The position numbers and the translations under genes were made by a program. The notes below the pieces were generated by a model. The model worked only from the letters and a program-made list of their open reading frames with translations. It was not told where the DNA came from and did no database searches. This document shows positions 41,011-53,018 of a stretch of DNA of 64,000 nucleotides, piece after piece (position 1 is the first letter of the stretch; every line of letters begins with the position of its first letter). This DNA is from Plasmopara viticola (taxonomy: Eukaryota > Oomycota > Peronosporomycetes > Peronosporales > Peronosporaceae), in NCBI GenBank assembly GCA_001695595.3, contig MBPM02000027.1, forward strand, positions 62,001 to 126,000, written 5' to 3'.

Positions 41011-41115
41011 GCCGGCGTTTAAGTGGGCCCACATCTGGGCTCATGCCCCCCGTCCCCGTTTCGGGTGCAGCCGGAGACAACACAGTCCGCAGAGAGGAGC
41101 CCAACTTAAGCCGGC
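41011..41115 (-). other. LINE F 3' UTR hairpin 2
   Basis: Outer GCCGGC/GCCGGC, then TTAAG/CTTAA and GGGC/GCCC-type pairing around the shared loop. Confidence 0.55.
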
Positions 41116-41248
41116 GAGTACTGGAGTTGCTGGGACGCTTGAGCCTCAGCGGGTAAACTCGGAAATGAACAATAAAACCGATGGTGGATGAGAAATCCCT
41201 TTAATTAGCATAATATGCTTTTTGTCAGGATTTTTGTCGACCACTCGA

Positions 41249-44200
41249 TTAGACTATTTGGCGGACACTGGTGATACCAGGATGAAGATCGGTGAACCTC
41301 CCGAAGGCCAGCTGGGACTGCATCTTGCGCACAATTTTGGCTAGGACCAGCTTATCATCGTTACCGTATAAGCGCCTAAACAAGTGTCGAACGTGCGCCG
41401 CAAATGTCGTGAAAACTATTCGTAGCGCTGGGTGCGGTGGTGTAGGCTTTCTTCCGTCCAACAAACACCGATTGCGATCCGACCACAAATAATGAAGCGT
41501 CACTGCGCGGAGGACATGCCATACGTCAGCTGCGATTGCCGCATGGTCCTTCCATTCATCGCGCACTTGCACCCTTCGCGCAAGTGCGATGTCGAGCCAC
41601 GTCGGCTTGTGCTTGAAGAGCCTGCACGCGATATCAAGGACGTGTAGCCACAAGTCCGACGCAAGCGAGCAGTCAAAGAACAGATGTTGTTCCGACTCAA
41701 TTGCATCACAACCATCGCGCACACATGTGCGGATGCCGGGATTTGTATATTCCAGAAACCAGAAGCGCGACCGGACCGATAGCAGTCGGAAAGCCAATCT
41801 TAACTGAAGGTCCTCGAAGACAGGAAGCAGTACCTTTCGCATTCGCTTGCCCCGCTTCGCGTGCTCCTTGATGTGGCTGACGTTGATGTGATCCCAATAG
41901 ATCTTCATTGGATGCGGCTTTATTTGTGGTTTCGGCTTCCATACGACGCGTAAAACCGCCGAGCGTGGGATCGCAGAAATCAATTGCAGCTTCTCGTTGC
42001 TGAAGACACCGACGTATGGTATTAATCTTGGGCATACTCTGCCAGGTACCGAAAGAGCACCACCACATGATTTAAGCCGATCTACGATCTGCGTCGCCTC
42101 GTTATACATCACGCGAAGCCACTTAATTTGTTGGCCTGGCGTGATGTTCACCAGCGTAAAGTCAATATGTCGATCCACGAAGTCAACTTGCGCTGGCCAC
42201 GTGCTCTGACCGCGCATAAAGTCAGCAAGCGACCGAAGACCGAAGACGCGAGAGACGTGTAGACGAAAGCTTCGTTGTGGCTCTGGCACCATACCGATGC
42301 AGCGCCGATGCGCCAAAGCCGTGCCACCTCGCATTCGTTGTTCGTAGTGAAGGCTGGCATCTGAGTGAAACTAGATCGGCTGGACAAGTGCATACTCGAT
42401 GCGCTCGTTGGATGGCAAGTCGTGCCACGTCTTTTCCCAGCTTGAGCGATGCCACCAGGTCCAAGTTGTCTTCCACCACATTGAAGTGTGACTCCACTTG
42501 ATCATCTCGCCGTGGCGCTGTGGGGGTATTGTAAGCAGATCGAGCGCATGGCATTTGCTGTACCGAGGAAGGATTGACCTCAATAACTCTGTACTAGCAG
42601 TCGTCCACCAGCGTCCGTCAATTGCTCGAGCCTGTGCTACGAACTGCATTAGAAGCACGAAACGTTGTCGCTTAAGCTGTGCTTCAAGATTTGGAAAACC
42701 AAGTCCACCATCTGCTCGTCGAAGATAAAGAAATTCATTTGGGATTAGCTGTATGTGTGTCGCGTCGCGGTCGTACTTGCGACTCAGCACAAACCGGTTT
42801 AGCGTCGACTGCCATCTTTTGACGAAAGCCAACGGAATTGCGACGTGCTGTGTGCAATGCCATAGGCGCGACAGCACCATGGTCTGAGCAACCAGGAGAC
42901 GTCCGCGAAGCGTGCGGGCGCGACGGTACCACAGTTTCAAGCCTTCATAAAAGCGCTGGTCAAGCGACCCAAGAAAGCGGTCGTCGATGGGTGACTGACT
43001 GAAAGAAATGCCAAGATACTTGACCGATTCTGAGCGTCCAAGGACGCGAACACCGGGCATGAGCGGGCAGTCTTGTCTCCGGTTTAGAGCCAGCAGTACG
43101 GACTTTGACAAGTTCAACTTTGCCCCCGAGCCTTGGCAGTACTTCTCTACAGTCTCAAGCTGTGCCTGCAGATTTGTGATCGAGCTGCCGATTAGCGTCG
43201 AGTCATCTGCGAAGAATAAACTCGTTGCAGTATCGTTGTCATTCAGACACACACCGTACTTCTCGTGTGAGCGCAGCAAGTTTCCGAGTGGCTCAATCGT
43301 TAAGATGAATAGCAGTGCGGACAGAGGGTCTCCTTGTTTTACTCCGCGAGTAGGATGCAGCGCTGGCTGAATGACGCCGTTGATCAGCAGGTGAGCCAGC
43401 GGGTCCGTGTAAAGCAGCTTTATCCAGCGTGTGAAACCTGTGCCGATCCCCATACGCTCAAGCAATCGGAATATGTAATCCCAGTTGACTCGATCAAATG
43501 CCTTCTGAAAATCCAAGAATAGCGCGTATGCCTCTTCGGCTCTACTTGTGACAAGGTCTTGGAGATCAGCCAGGAAACGTACGTGGTGGTGGATCGAGCG
43601 GCCGCGGACAAAACCCTTTTGGTCCGTATGGACCAATTTTGGGATGGCAGACTGCAGCCGATAAGTCAGCGCCTTTGAAAGTACCTTTACATCAACCGGA
43701 ATGAGCGCGATCGGACGATAGTTGCCTGGATCTGCGCGCGGTCCCTTCTTGTGCAACAGCACCACCGCCGACTTGTGCTGCGATGCAAGCAGTTTTCCGC
43801 GCTTAAGTCAATCATTGAAGACCAGCGCTAGGCACTGCCCAAACACGTCCGGCGCGACTTGGTAGAATCCCCGATTCAAGCCATCGAAACCTGGAGATGA
43901 CGTCATTAACATGTGCTTAATGGCTTCTGTCAAGTCGATGGAGCTCACGTCCTTGTCAAGCGCCTGCCTATCGGGCTCATATAGCGTGCGAACGACAGAG
44001 TCGAGAAGCTTACGTTGCATCATGTTGTCTGGTGGGGTTGCTGTTCCCGTTTGACTGTCTGGGACACCCATCTCCGACCCCCAATGCTCGAGGAAGCGAA
44101 GGCTGATCTCGTTTGGATTGGTTGAGACACTTCCATTCGGAAGAAAGACTTCCTCAATCGAGATTCGCCGCAAGCTTGTGTCCAATGGTCGAAAAAAGTG

Positions 44201-45366
44201 CTTTGTCGACTTCTCGGAGTTTGCAGCTTGGAAATCGAACGCAGTGTCTTGATGAGACTGGCTCGACCGGGTCACTGTCTTCTTGTAGTTCTTCATGGCT
44301 TCCTCGTACATCTTTTTGTTAAAATCGTCGGCAGCAACTCGGTGACACGCGGCGGCGCGATCCAGCATGACGCGAGCGTCATCAACAGCTTGGGTGTCTT
44401 GAGATCGGAGCTTCTTCTGCAGATCCTGCACCTGCACTTTAATATCCGACTTCCACTGCTCCCACGTTCGCCCTGGATTCGTCGAAGCGCGAAGCTTTAA
44501 TAGGATCTCATCAGCTTCACGCCGAATTGCCGATACCACCAGCGGGTATTCGAGCAGATAGTGCGGGAACTTCCAGTAACCTCGACCATGCAGCTGGGAC
44601 CCCGACCTGAAAGTCACGCTATGTGCCAGATGGTCTCCGGCATGTGCTGGCAAGAAATACTTGGCATCGCCGTAGAGGTTGTTGCAAAATATGTCCGAGA
44701 CGAGGATGTAATCAAGGCGGTTCTTGCGAGGCATCGGTCCCGTGAACACGCGTGCTGTATCGTGGTGGATTCGCCAGGCGTCGACGACACCCAGTCGAGC
44801 CAACCAATTCAAGCAGCACGAACGACTTGAGTCATAGCGCAAATCCGACATTGAACAGTCCAAGGTCGGGTCCAGAGGAGTATTGAGGTCTCCAAGTACC
44901 AGGTGTGTCGCGTCGTCTTCGAATTCTTCCGTTTCTAAATTGGAAAAAAACGCTTGTTTTTCTTGTTCATCCACAGGCGCGTAGACGTTGTGAATATAGA
45001 CGGGAGCAAACTTGACCAGCACACGCACGACGAGGTACCGGCCAGGAACGGTCAGGTGGGTGAGCTCCAATGCTGAGTCAAAGCCTGGGAAGTCGGAGCG
45101 GAGCAATGTAAGTACTCCGTTTCTTCGACCACGTGTCGGCCGGTCCAGGAGTGTGTTCACATCGCTCAGAAATATTTTGTGCCCGAAAGTAGACTCAAGG
45201 TGAAACTTGAAGCGTGCAAGATGCGAGCGGTCCGCAAATTTGGTCTCTTGAATTCACGACATCCCGTACTTCGATAGCAGATTGTCGATCAGAAGGTGCC
45301 CGTTCTTCTTGACGCCATTCGTGTTCACAGTTAGCACGCTGGTGTTGTTCCAAGTCAGATGCGTCG
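41249..45366 (-). pseudogene. LINE F ORF2 with three nonsense codons
   Basis: One continuous frame, no indels. It is interrupted by TGA at 45254-45256 (Cys in E, within the CIQETK box), TGA at 43808-43810 (Arg in E, just upstream of the RT) and TAG at 42371-42373 (Trp in E). The remaining sequence keeps GDLNTPLD, LDYILVS, GDHLAHS, LDFQKAFDRVNW, FFADDST and the finger CVRDGCDAIESEQHLFFDC. The 5' limit is set by homology to E. Confidence 0.9.
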
Positions 45367-45377
45367 TCGAGATCACC

Positions 45378-47989
45378 TTAGCAGCGAGTGGCTATGCCGC
45401 CCGCTACTGGTGTCACCGATCCGTCGTCTGTGACAAGAAGCTGAAGAACCGATTCATCTGTCGGGTAATGACCTTCTAGTTGCCGCAATTCTTCGAGCTC
45501 GTCAAGCAAGTGACCTTGCCATTGGATCTCACGCCAATGAACCATGCATAGCTCACCAATCTTTGACCGCAGAAGACTCAGCAGCGTGTTCGGGTGTAGC
45601 AGGCGAGCGTGGTAGGCGGGGATCCACTCGACCGGATGGCCGTGACGTACTGGATCCAATGATCATTTGCGAACAGCGTCGGCGCAATTGACATGAGCGT
45701 TAGTTCAAATGCGGACAGCGCCTTAGTGAAACGCGTCAGCTCAAAAATCTTCGGTGTCGCCTGCCACCACTTGCCACACGCAGCGAAGATATCCTGACGC
45801 TTGGACGGAACCGATGTCTTCATAAGCCTCTTCCATTTTGCTACGAACGTCGTGTCTTCGTTCGTCTTATTTGCGCTCAGCACTCGATTAATCATGTGCA
45901 GTTGCGCAAGCTCCTCGATCTCGTTGCCGCCAGCTGCCATCTTGAGGGATAGCGCACTGTTGAACGCGAGCGAAGACTCAGTCGCTTTCTGCATGATGTG
46001 GTCCGGATTTGTCGCGTTTCTAAGAATCGTGGATATGCTCTCAACTTTTTTGTCTGCATCGACGAGACGGTCATCAAGTGTGTTTAATAGCGCCGTGTTT
46101 TCATCGCTGATCATAGAGTCAGTTACCTCGACAACAGGCGAAGGAATCGACGCCTTGCGAATTTTTGTATGATGTTTCTCGACAAAGAACGCAGACTCTG
46201 TGGACGATTTGAGGGCTTCGGGACGCGTTACGTCAACTGGACGCACGTAGTGACGGATGCCATACTTCCTGTCCATGGTCGCATCAATCAACTCAAACCT
46301 GACTTCTACTGTCTGGAGCGCCTGGAAGTAGTTCGTGGTTGCGACACCATCCAGTGGTCTTGGCATCTGTTTCGTCAACATGTTAGTGAAGTCGATACCT
46401 CCACGCAAGCGTTTCTTTTTGTTCGTGACAGTGGAAAATCCGTCTGAACCATTTGTCAGCATGAGCATTTGCTTAGGTGGAGCCTTTGGACTCGCTGGGG
46501 GCGAGAGACGACTGCCGGATCCATTAGACGTTGGAATCGAGAGCACGTCATCAATGTCGATGGCCCTCTTTGCAAGTTGTGTGGCCATATTTTGCTGACC
46601 ATGCTGAGCTCCGGGCTGGAGCTGGCCATCCTCTTTTGTCTCTTTGTTCTCAAGCGCGTTGTCAACCAAAGAAAGAACTGGTTCAGCTTGTGGAGCGTGA
46701 GATTTTTTCGATTGGGTCCGTGGTGGCTTTGACTTGGAGGCAGGTCGTGCAGTCTGCCTTTGGACGGGTCGAGCATATTCAGCATTCGACGGGTTGAGTG
46801 ACTTCAAGTCAATGCTGTGGTGCGAGCGGAAGCCGAACGGAAGACGCTCAGATGCAAATGGCGCGTCTTTGCCATGCACCGGATACAATTTGTTGTTGAA
46901 CACGAGCTGGTCGCACACCGAGCCGTTCACCACCAGTGGGGATGGACACTCACTTGACCGGAAGTACACTCGCCACGTCGCCGAAGTGAGACCCGTCGCC
47001 AGATTCACATCGCGATACGTGTCGTACACTGGCTCGCATTTGAGTATGAAAAGACGACGTAAAACAAGGTCCGTGTCCGTGTCCGAGTCGACGTTCGAAA
47101 TATCCAGGAAGAACTTGCTTGCAAGGACGTCAAACGGCTTAAACGGGTACACGTTGCCAAGGAGGTTGACGTTCGTGCGCTCGAGTTCCATACACGCCTC
47201 GCGATCCTTGAGCTTGAGACGCAGGTTTCCACCTGGCATCGTTGATACCTGGCCGACTCTTTTCTGCTCGTAAAGACGGTCAAGCGTACAGTTGCGGTGA
47301 TTTGTCCCCACGAGCGCCGCCAAAATTTTTGTCAGCGACGTCTTAGCGAACGTCTTACCCGTCTGAATCACCATGTCGTACCTGGCACGGGGAAGCTCGT
47401 ACAGGCGAGACTGGTAAATACAAGAAGCAATGTCGGACCAGTCGCCACCGGTAGCATACTGGCGCTCAATCGCTTCAATGTCGACAGCGAGAGGCTTGGG
47501 AGTCTCCAAACGGCGACGTGCAGTATCGACCTTGATGTTGTCACGACGGATAGCTACTTGATGGCGAAGCAGCATTGCCATCGATGGACGTGGATCATTC
47601 ACTTCCTCATCAACAACGCTTTTGACCGCATCATCGTCAGTAATAGCGGCAGAGACGCCACCTTCCGGGAGTGCAGTCGGCATCGCCTCGTCAATATCCG
47701 TCTTGACGATGGTGAGAGACGAAGCAGAATGAGCAGGCGATGTTGACATAGGCAGCGCGAGCGGTGAAGGCGAGGAAGTCACCGCGGCAAGAGGTGCGGA
47801 TCTTTCAGCGCCGTCGAGGGGAGCAGTACAGAACCCACCTACAGAAGAGTCGGCAGGATCCGCATGAGAAAAAGGGGCCGAGCGGCCCGTCGGGTGGTCA
47901 GGAGCAGTTACAGCTGCCAAAGCCGGGACAGCACAGGCAGTGGAGGTGGCAGGTCCAGAAGACGGAGCGACAGCTGGATTTTTCATCAC
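45378..47989 (-). pseudogene. LINE F ORF1, one frameshift near the C terminus
   Basis: 803-codon frame from ATG. A 1-nt loss near 45641 separates the last 90 or so residues, which stay open in the neighbouring frame to ATRC-stop. Otherwise collinear with LINE E ORF1, including the VSTMPGGNLRLKLKDREAC block. Confidence 0.9.
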
Positions 47990-48091
47990 AGAAAAAGAAC
48001 AGCAGAAGGCTTAAAAAGCTAGGAGCAGGAAGGAGATGGGATGGGTTCTTTCGAAAAGTCGAGTTGAGGGGTAGCCGGCAAATTGAGAAGT
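47990..48091 (-). promoter_or_regulatory. LINE F 5' UTR
   Basis: 102 bp, nearly identical to that of LINE E. Confidence 0.5.
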
Positions 48092-48164
48092 GCTCCTTTG
48101 GCTCAGTTGGTAGAGCGTCAGACTCATAATCTGAAGGTCGCCACTTCGATCCTGGCAGGGAGCA
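48092..48164 (+). tRNA. tRNA-Met(CAT), copy P1
   Basis: T31 to A gives a full A31-T39 pair. T stem GCCAG to GCCAC loses a pair. Confidence 0.85.
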
Positions 48165-48294
48165 CTACACCAGTGCTTAATGTTGTGCATCTTCTGCCTC
48201 ATCAGAGGACGCTTATGGCTCTTAAAAAAGAACCGACTATTACTTTCTTTAAACTTTTATTTAAGTATCGTAGCGATGTAGTCATGGCATCGAC

Positions 48295-48364
48295 GCTTCT
48301 TTGACTCAGTTGGTAGAGCGTCAGTCTCATATGTAGGTTGCCAGTTCGATCCTGGCAGGGAGCA
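48295..48364 (+). pseudogene. tRNA-Met pseudogene P2
   Basis: Anticodon-stem lesion CTCATATGTAGG; acceptor GCTTCTTTGACTC. Confidence 0.85.
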
Positions 48365-48494
48365 CTAGACCAGTGCTTAATGTTGTGCATCTTCTGCCTC
48401 ATCAGAGGACGCTTATGGCTCTTTAACAAGCACCGACTTTTACTTTCTTTATACTTATCTTTCAATGTCGTGGCAATGTAGTCATGAAATTGAC

Positions 48495-48567
48495 GCTCCT
48501 TTGGCTCAGTTGGTAGAGCGTCAGTCTCATAATCTGAAGGTCACCAGTTCGATCCTGGCAGGGAGCA
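48495..48567 (+). tRNA. tRNA-Met(CAT), copy P3
   Basis: T stem ACCAG instead of GCCAG. Confidence 0.87.
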
Positions 48568-48696
48568 CTGGACAAACGCTTAATGTTGTGCATCTTCTGC
48601 CTCATTAGAGGACGCTTATGGCTCTTGATTAAGCACCGACTTTTACTTTTTCAAACTCTTCTTTCAGTGTCGTGGCGAAGTAGTCATGGAATTGAC

Positions 48697-48769
48697 GCTC
48701 CTTTGGCTCAGTTGGTAAAGCGTCAGTCTGATAATCTGAAGGTCGCCAGTTTGATCCTGGCAGGGAGCA
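48697..48769 (+). tRNA. tRNA-Met-like with anticodon GAT, copy P4
   Basis: Loop CTGATAA gives anticodon GAT (Ile). It also has D-stem AAGC and T loop TTTGATC, so it is likely decaying. Confidence 0.7.
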
Positions 48770-48899
48770 CTACACCAGTGCTCAATGTTGTGCATCTTCT
48801 GGCTCATCAGAAGACGCTTATGGCTCTTAAACAAGCACCAACTATTACTTTCTTTTAACGTTTATTTAAATATCGTGGCGATGTTGTCATGGCATCGAC

Positions 48900-48972
48900 G
48901 CTTCTTTGACTCAGTTGGTAGAGCGTCAGTCTTATAATCTGAAGGTCGCCAGTTCGATCCTGGCAGGGAGCA
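48900..48972 (+). tRNA. tRNA-Met-like with anticodon TAT, copy P5
   Basis: Loop CTTATAA gives anticodon TAT (Ile codon ATA). The body is otherwise well preserved apart from GCTTCTTTGACTC at the 5' side. Confidence 0.72.
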
Positions 48973-49102
48973 CTAGACCAGTGCTTAATGTTGTGCATCT
49001 TCTGCCTCATTAGAGGACGCTAATGGCTCTTGATTAAGCACCGACTTTTACTTACTTTAAACTTTTCTTTTAATGTCGTGGCGATGTAGTCATGAAATTG
49101 AT

Positions 49103-49174
49103 GCCCCTTGGCTCAGTTGGTAGAGCGTCAGTCTCATAATCTGAAGGTCGCCAGTTCGATTCTGGCAGGGAGCA
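49103..49174 (+). tRNA. tRNA-Met(CAT), copy P6, 72 nt
   Basis: 5' side GCCCCTTGGCTC is one base short. T-stem change TTCGATTCTGG. Confidence 0.75.
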
Positions 49175-49304
49175 CTAGACCAGTGCTTAATGTTGTGCAT
49201 CTTCTGCCTCATTAGAAGACGCTTATGGCTCTTGATTAAGCACCGACTTTTACTTTATTTAAACTTTTCTTTGAACGTCGTGGCGAAGGAGTCATAAATT
49301 TGAC

Positions 49305-49371
49305 GCTCTTTTGGAGTTGGTAGAGCGTCAGTCTCATATGTAGGTCGCCAGTTCGATCCTGGCAGGGAGCA
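49305..49371 (+). pseudogene. tRNA-Met pseudogene P7
   Basis: Part of the D stem is missing (CTTTTGGAGTTGG), along with the recurrent anticodon-stem lesion. Confidence 0.87.
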
Positions 49372-49501
49372 CTAGACCAGTGCTTAATGTTGTGCATCTT
49401 CTGCCTCATTAGAAGACGCTTATGGCTCTTGATTAAAAACCGACTTTTACTTACTTTAAACTTTTTTTTCAATGTCGTGGCGATGTAGTCATGGAATTGA
49501 C

Positions 49502-49574
49502 GCTCCTTTGGCTCATTTGGAAGAGCGTCAGTCTCATAAACTGAAGGTCGCCAGTTCGATCCTGGCAGGGAGCA
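49502..49574 (+). tRNA. tRNA-Met(CAT), copy P8
   Basis: D loop ATTTGGAA. T39 to A makes a perfect anticodon stem TCAGT/ACTGA. Same variant in P10 and P11. Confidence 0.85.
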
Positions 49575-49704
49575 CTAGACCAGTGCTTAATGTTGTGCAT
49601 CTTCTGCCTCATTAGAGGACGCTTATGGCTCTTGATTAAGAACCGACTTTTACTTTCTTTAAACTTTTCTTTCAATGTCGTGGCGAAGTAGTCATGGAAT
49701 TGAC

Positions 49705-49777
49705 GCTCCTTTGGCTCAGTTGGTAGAGCGTCAGTCTCATAATCTGAAGGTCGCCAGTTCGATCCTGGCAGGGAGCA
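49705..49777 (+). tRNA. tRNA-Met(CAT), copy P9
   Basis: Consensus sequence. Confidence 0.92.
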
Positions 49778-49907
49778 CTGGACCAGTGCTTAATGTTGTG
49801 CATCTTCTGCCTCATCAGACGACGCTTATGGCATTTTAACAAGCACCGACTATTACTTTCTTTATACTTTTCTTTCAATGTCGTGGCGAAGTAGTCATGG
49901 AATTGAC

Positions 49908-49980
49908 GCTCCTTTGGCTCATTTGGAAGAGCGTCAGTCTCATAAACTGAAGGTCGCCAGTTCGATCCTGGCAGGGAGCA
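49908..49980 (+). tRNA. tRNA-Met(CAT), copy P10
   Basis: Same variant as P8. Confidence 0.85.
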
Positions 49981-50110
49981 CTAGACCAGTGCTTAATGTT
50001 GTGCATCTTCTGCCTCATTAGAGGACGCTAATGGCTCTTGATTAAGCACCGACTTTTACTTACTTTAAACTTTTCTTTCAATGTCGTGGCGATGTAGTCA
50101 TGGAATTGAC

Positions 50111-50183
50111 GCTCCTTTGGCTCATTTGGAAGAGCGTCAGTCTCATAAACTGAAGGTCGCCAGTTCGATCCTGGCAGGGAGCA
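50111..50183 (+). tRNA. tRNA-Met(CAT), copy P11
   Basis: Same variant as P8. 609 bp downstream of it. Confidence 0.85.
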
Positions 50184-50313
50184 CTAGACCAGTGCTTAAT
50201 GTTGTGCATCTTCTGCCTCATTAGAGGACGCTTATGGCTCTTGATTAAGAACCGACTTTTACTTTCTTTAAACTTTTCTTTCAATGTCGTGGCGAAGTAG
50301 TCATGGAATTGAC

Positions 50314-50386
50314 GCTCCTTTGGCTCAGTTGGTAGAGCGTCAGTCTCATAATCTGAAGGTCGCCAGTTCGATCCTGGCAGGGAGCA
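50314..50386 (+). tRNA. tRNA-Met(CAT), copy P12
   Basis: Consensus sequence. Confidence 0.92.
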
Positions 50387-50516
50387 CTGGACCAGTGCTT
50401 AATGTTGTGCATCTTCTGCCTCATCAGACGACGCTTATGGCATTTTAACAAGCACCGACTATTACTTTCTTTATACTTTTCTTTCAATGTCGTGGCGAAG
50501 TAGTCATGGAATTGAC

Positions 50517-50589
50517 GCTCCGTTGGCTCAGTTGGTAGAGCGTCAGTCTCATAAACTGAAGGTCGCCAGTTCGATCCTGGCAGGGAGCA
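50517..50589 (+). tRNA. tRNA-Met(CAT), copy P13
   Basis: GCTCCGTT at the acceptor, and T39 to A. Confidence 0.84.
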
Positions 50590-50719
50590 CTAGACCAGTG
50601 CTTAATGTTGTGCATCTTCTGCCTCATTAGAGGACGCTTATGGCTCTTGATTAAGAACCGACTTTTACTTTCTTTAAACTTTTCTTTCAATGTCGTGGCG
50701 AAGTAGTCATGGAATTGAC

Positions 50720-50792
50720 GCTCCTTTGGCTCAGTTGGTAGAGCGTCAGTCTCATAATCTGAAGGTCGCCAGTTCGATCCTGGCAGGGAGCA
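50720..50792 (+). tRNA. tRNA-Met(CAT), copy P14
   Basis: Consensus sequence. Confidence 0.92.
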
Positions 50793-50922
50793 CTAGACCA
50801 GTGCTTAATGTTGTGCATCTTCTGCCTCATTAGAGGACGCTAATGGCTCTTGATCAAGAACCGACTTTCACTTACTTTAAACTTTTCTTTCAATGTCGTG
50901 GCGATGTAGTCATGAAATTGAT

Positions 50923-50994
50923 GCCTTTTGGCTCAGTTGGTAGAGCGTCAGTCTCATAATCTGAAGGTTGCCAGTTCGATCCTGGCAGGGAGCA
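50923..50994 (+). tRNA. tRNA-Met(CAT), copy P15, 72 nt
   Basis: 5' side GCCTTTTGGCTC is one base short. GGTTGCC in place of GGTCGCC. Confidence 0.75.
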
Positions 50995-51124
50995 CTAGAC
51001 CAGTGCTTAATGTTGTGCATCTTCTGCCTCATTAGAGGACGCTTATGGCTCTTGATTAAGCACCGACTTTTACTTTATTTAAACTTTTCTTTGAATGTCG
51101 TGGCGAAGTAGTCATGAAATTGAG

Positions 51125-51197
51125 GCTCCTTTGGCTCAGTTGGTAGAGAGTCAGTCTCATAATCTGAAGGTCGCCAGTTCGATCCTGGCAGGTAGCA
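51125..51197 (+). tRNA. tRNA-Met(CAT), copy P16
   Basis: D-stem GAGC to GAGA, and acceptor AGGGAGC to AGGTAGC: two lost pairs. Confidence 0.75.
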
Positions 51198-51327
51198 CTA
51201 CACCAGTGCTTAATGTTGTGCATCTTCTGCCTCATTAGAAGACGCTTATGGCTCTTGATTAAGCACCGACTTTTACTTTCTTTGAACTTTCCTTTCAATG
51301 TCGTGGCGATGTAGTCATGAAATTCAC

Positions 51328-51400
51328 GCTCCATTGGCTCAGTTGGTAGAGCGTCAGTCTCATAATCGGAAGGTCGCCAGTTCGATCCTGGCAGGGAGCA
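51328..51400 (+). tRNA. tRNA-Met(CAT), copy P17
   Basis: GCTCCATT acceptor, and anticodon stem TCTGA to TCGGA. Confidence 0.8.
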
Positions 51401-51530
51401 CTACACCAGTGCTTAATGTTGTGCATCTTCTGCCTCATTAGAGGACGCTTATGGCTTTTGATTAAGCACCGACTATTACTCTCTTTATACTTTTCTTTCA
51501 ATGTCGTGGCGAAGTAGTCATGGAATTGAC

Positions 51531-51603
51531 GCTCCGTTGGCTCAGTTGGAAGAGCGTCAGTCTCATAATCTGAAGGTCGCCAGTTTGCTCCTGGCAGGGA
51601 GCA
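51531..51603 (+). tRNA. tRNA-Met(CAT), copy P18, altered B box
   Basis: T loop TTTGCTC replaces TTCGATC. The invariant C56 and the B-box core GTTCGA are lost. Also GCTCCGTT and GGAAGAGC. Confidence 0.75.
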
Positions 51604-51733
51604 CTACACCAATGCTCAATGTTGTGCATCTTCTGCCTCATCAGAGGACGCTTATGGCTCTTAAACAAGCACCAACTATTACATTCTTTTAACTTTTATT
51701 TAAATATCGTGGCGATGTAGTCATGTCATCGAC

Positions 51734-51803
51734 GCTTCTTTGAATCAGTTGGCAGAGCGTCAGTCTCATATGTAGGTCGCCAGTTCCATCCTGGCAGGGA
51801 GCG
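51734..51803 (+). pseudogene. tRNA-Met pseudogene P19
   Basis: Recurrent anticodon-stem lesion. Also TTCCATC T loop and discriminator G. Confidence 0.86.
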
Positions 51804-51933
51804 CTAGACCAGTGCTTAATGTTGTGCATCTTCTGCCTCATTAGAGGACGCTTATGGCTCTTGATTAAGCACCGACTTTTTCTTTTTATAAACTTTTCTT
51901 TCAATGTCGCGGCGAAGTAGTCATGGAATTGAC

Positions 51934-52006
51934 GCTCCTTTGGCTCAGTTGGTAGAGCGTCAGTCTCATAATCTGAAGGTCGCCAGTTCGATCCTGGCAG
52001 GGAGCA
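51934..52006 (+). tRNA. tRNA-Met(CAT), copy P20
   Basis: Consensus sequence. Confidence 0.92.
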
Positions 52007-52136
52007 CTGGACCAGTGCTCAATGTTGTGCATCTTCTGCCTCATCAGAGGACGCTTATGGCTCTTAAACAAGCACCGACTTTTACTTTCTTTAAACTTTT
52101 CTTTCAATGTCGTGGCGATGTAGTCATGGAATTGAC

Positions 52137-52209
52137 GCTCCTTTGGCTCAGTTGGTAGAGCGTCAGTCTCATAATCTGAAGGTCGCCAGTTTGCTCCTGG
52201 CAGGGAGCA
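52137..52209 (+). tRNA. tRNA-Met(CAT), copy P21, altered B box
   Basis: T loop TTTGCTC; the rest is consensus. Confidence 0.77.
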
Positions 52210-52339
52210 CTACACCAATGCTCAATGTTGTGCATCTTCTGCCTCATCAGAGGACGCTTATGGCTCTTAAACAAGCACCAACTATTACATTCTTTTAACT
52301 TTTATTTAAATATCGTGGCGATGTAGTCATGGCATCGCC

Positions 52340-52409
52340 GCTTCTTTGACTCAGTTGGTAGAGCGTCAGTCTCATATGTAGGTCGCCAGTTCGATCCTGG
52401 CAGGGAGCA
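52340..52409 (+). pseudogene. tRNA-Met pseudogene P22
   Basis: Recurrent anticodon-stem lesion CTCATATGTAGG. Confidence 0.86.
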
Positions 52410-52539
52410 CTAGACCAGTGCTTAATGTTGTGCATCTTCTGCCTCATTAGAGGACGCTTATGGCTCTTGATAAAGCACCGACTTATACTTCTATTAAACT
52501 TTTCTTTCAATGTCGTGGCGATGTAGTCATGAAATTGAG

Positions 52540-52612
52540 GCTCCTTTGGCTCAGTTGGTAGAGCGTCAGTCTCATAATCTGAAGGTCGCCAGTTCGATCC
52601 TGGCAGGGAGCA
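52540..52612 (+). tRNA. tRNA-Met(CAT), copy P23
   Basis: Consensus sequence. Confidence 0.92.
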
Positions 52613-52742
52613 CTACACCAATGCTCAATGTTGTGCATCTTCTGCCTCATCAGAGGACGCTTATGGATCTTAAACAAGCACCGACTATTTCATTCTTTTA
52701 ACTTTTATTTTAATGTCGTGGCGATTTAGTCATGAAATTGAG

Positions 52743-52815
52743 GCTCCTTTGGCTCAGTTGGTAGAGCGTCAGTCTCATAATCTGAAGGTCGCCAGTTTGC
52801 TCCTGGCAGGGAGCA
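52743..52815 (+). tRNA. tRNA-Met(CAT), copy P24, altered B box
   Basis: T loop TTTGCTC. Confidence 0.77.
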
Positions 52816-52945
52816 CTGGACCAGTGCTTAATGTTGTGCATCTTCTGCCTCATCAGAGGACGCTTATGGCTCTTGATTAAGAACCGACTTTTACTTTCTT
52901 TTAACTTTTCTATCGATGTCGTGGCGATGTAGTCATGAAATTGAC

Positions 52946-53018
52946 GCTCCTTTGGCTCAGTTGGTAGAGCGCCAGTCTCATAATCTGAAGGTCGCCAGGT
53001 CGATTCTGGCAGGGAGCA
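52946..53018 (+). tRNA. tRNA-Met(CAT), copy P25
   Basis: T27 to C, and T arm GCCAG-GTCGATT-CTGGC, which changes T54 to G. Confidence 0.77.

Larger units (their letters stand above)
40502..41248 (-). other. LINE F 3' UTR
   Basis: Homologous to the LINE E 3' UTR, with the shared block near 40620. It ends GACAACTTTA. Confidence 0.7.
40502..48091 (-). mobile_element. LINE F (subfamily E/F), full length, inactivated
   Basis: A 7.6-kb element, collinear with LINE E, between perfect tRNA-Met duplicates. ORF1 has one frameshift and ORF2 three nonsense codons, with no ORF2 indels. It shows how an E-like element decays. Confidence 0.94.
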
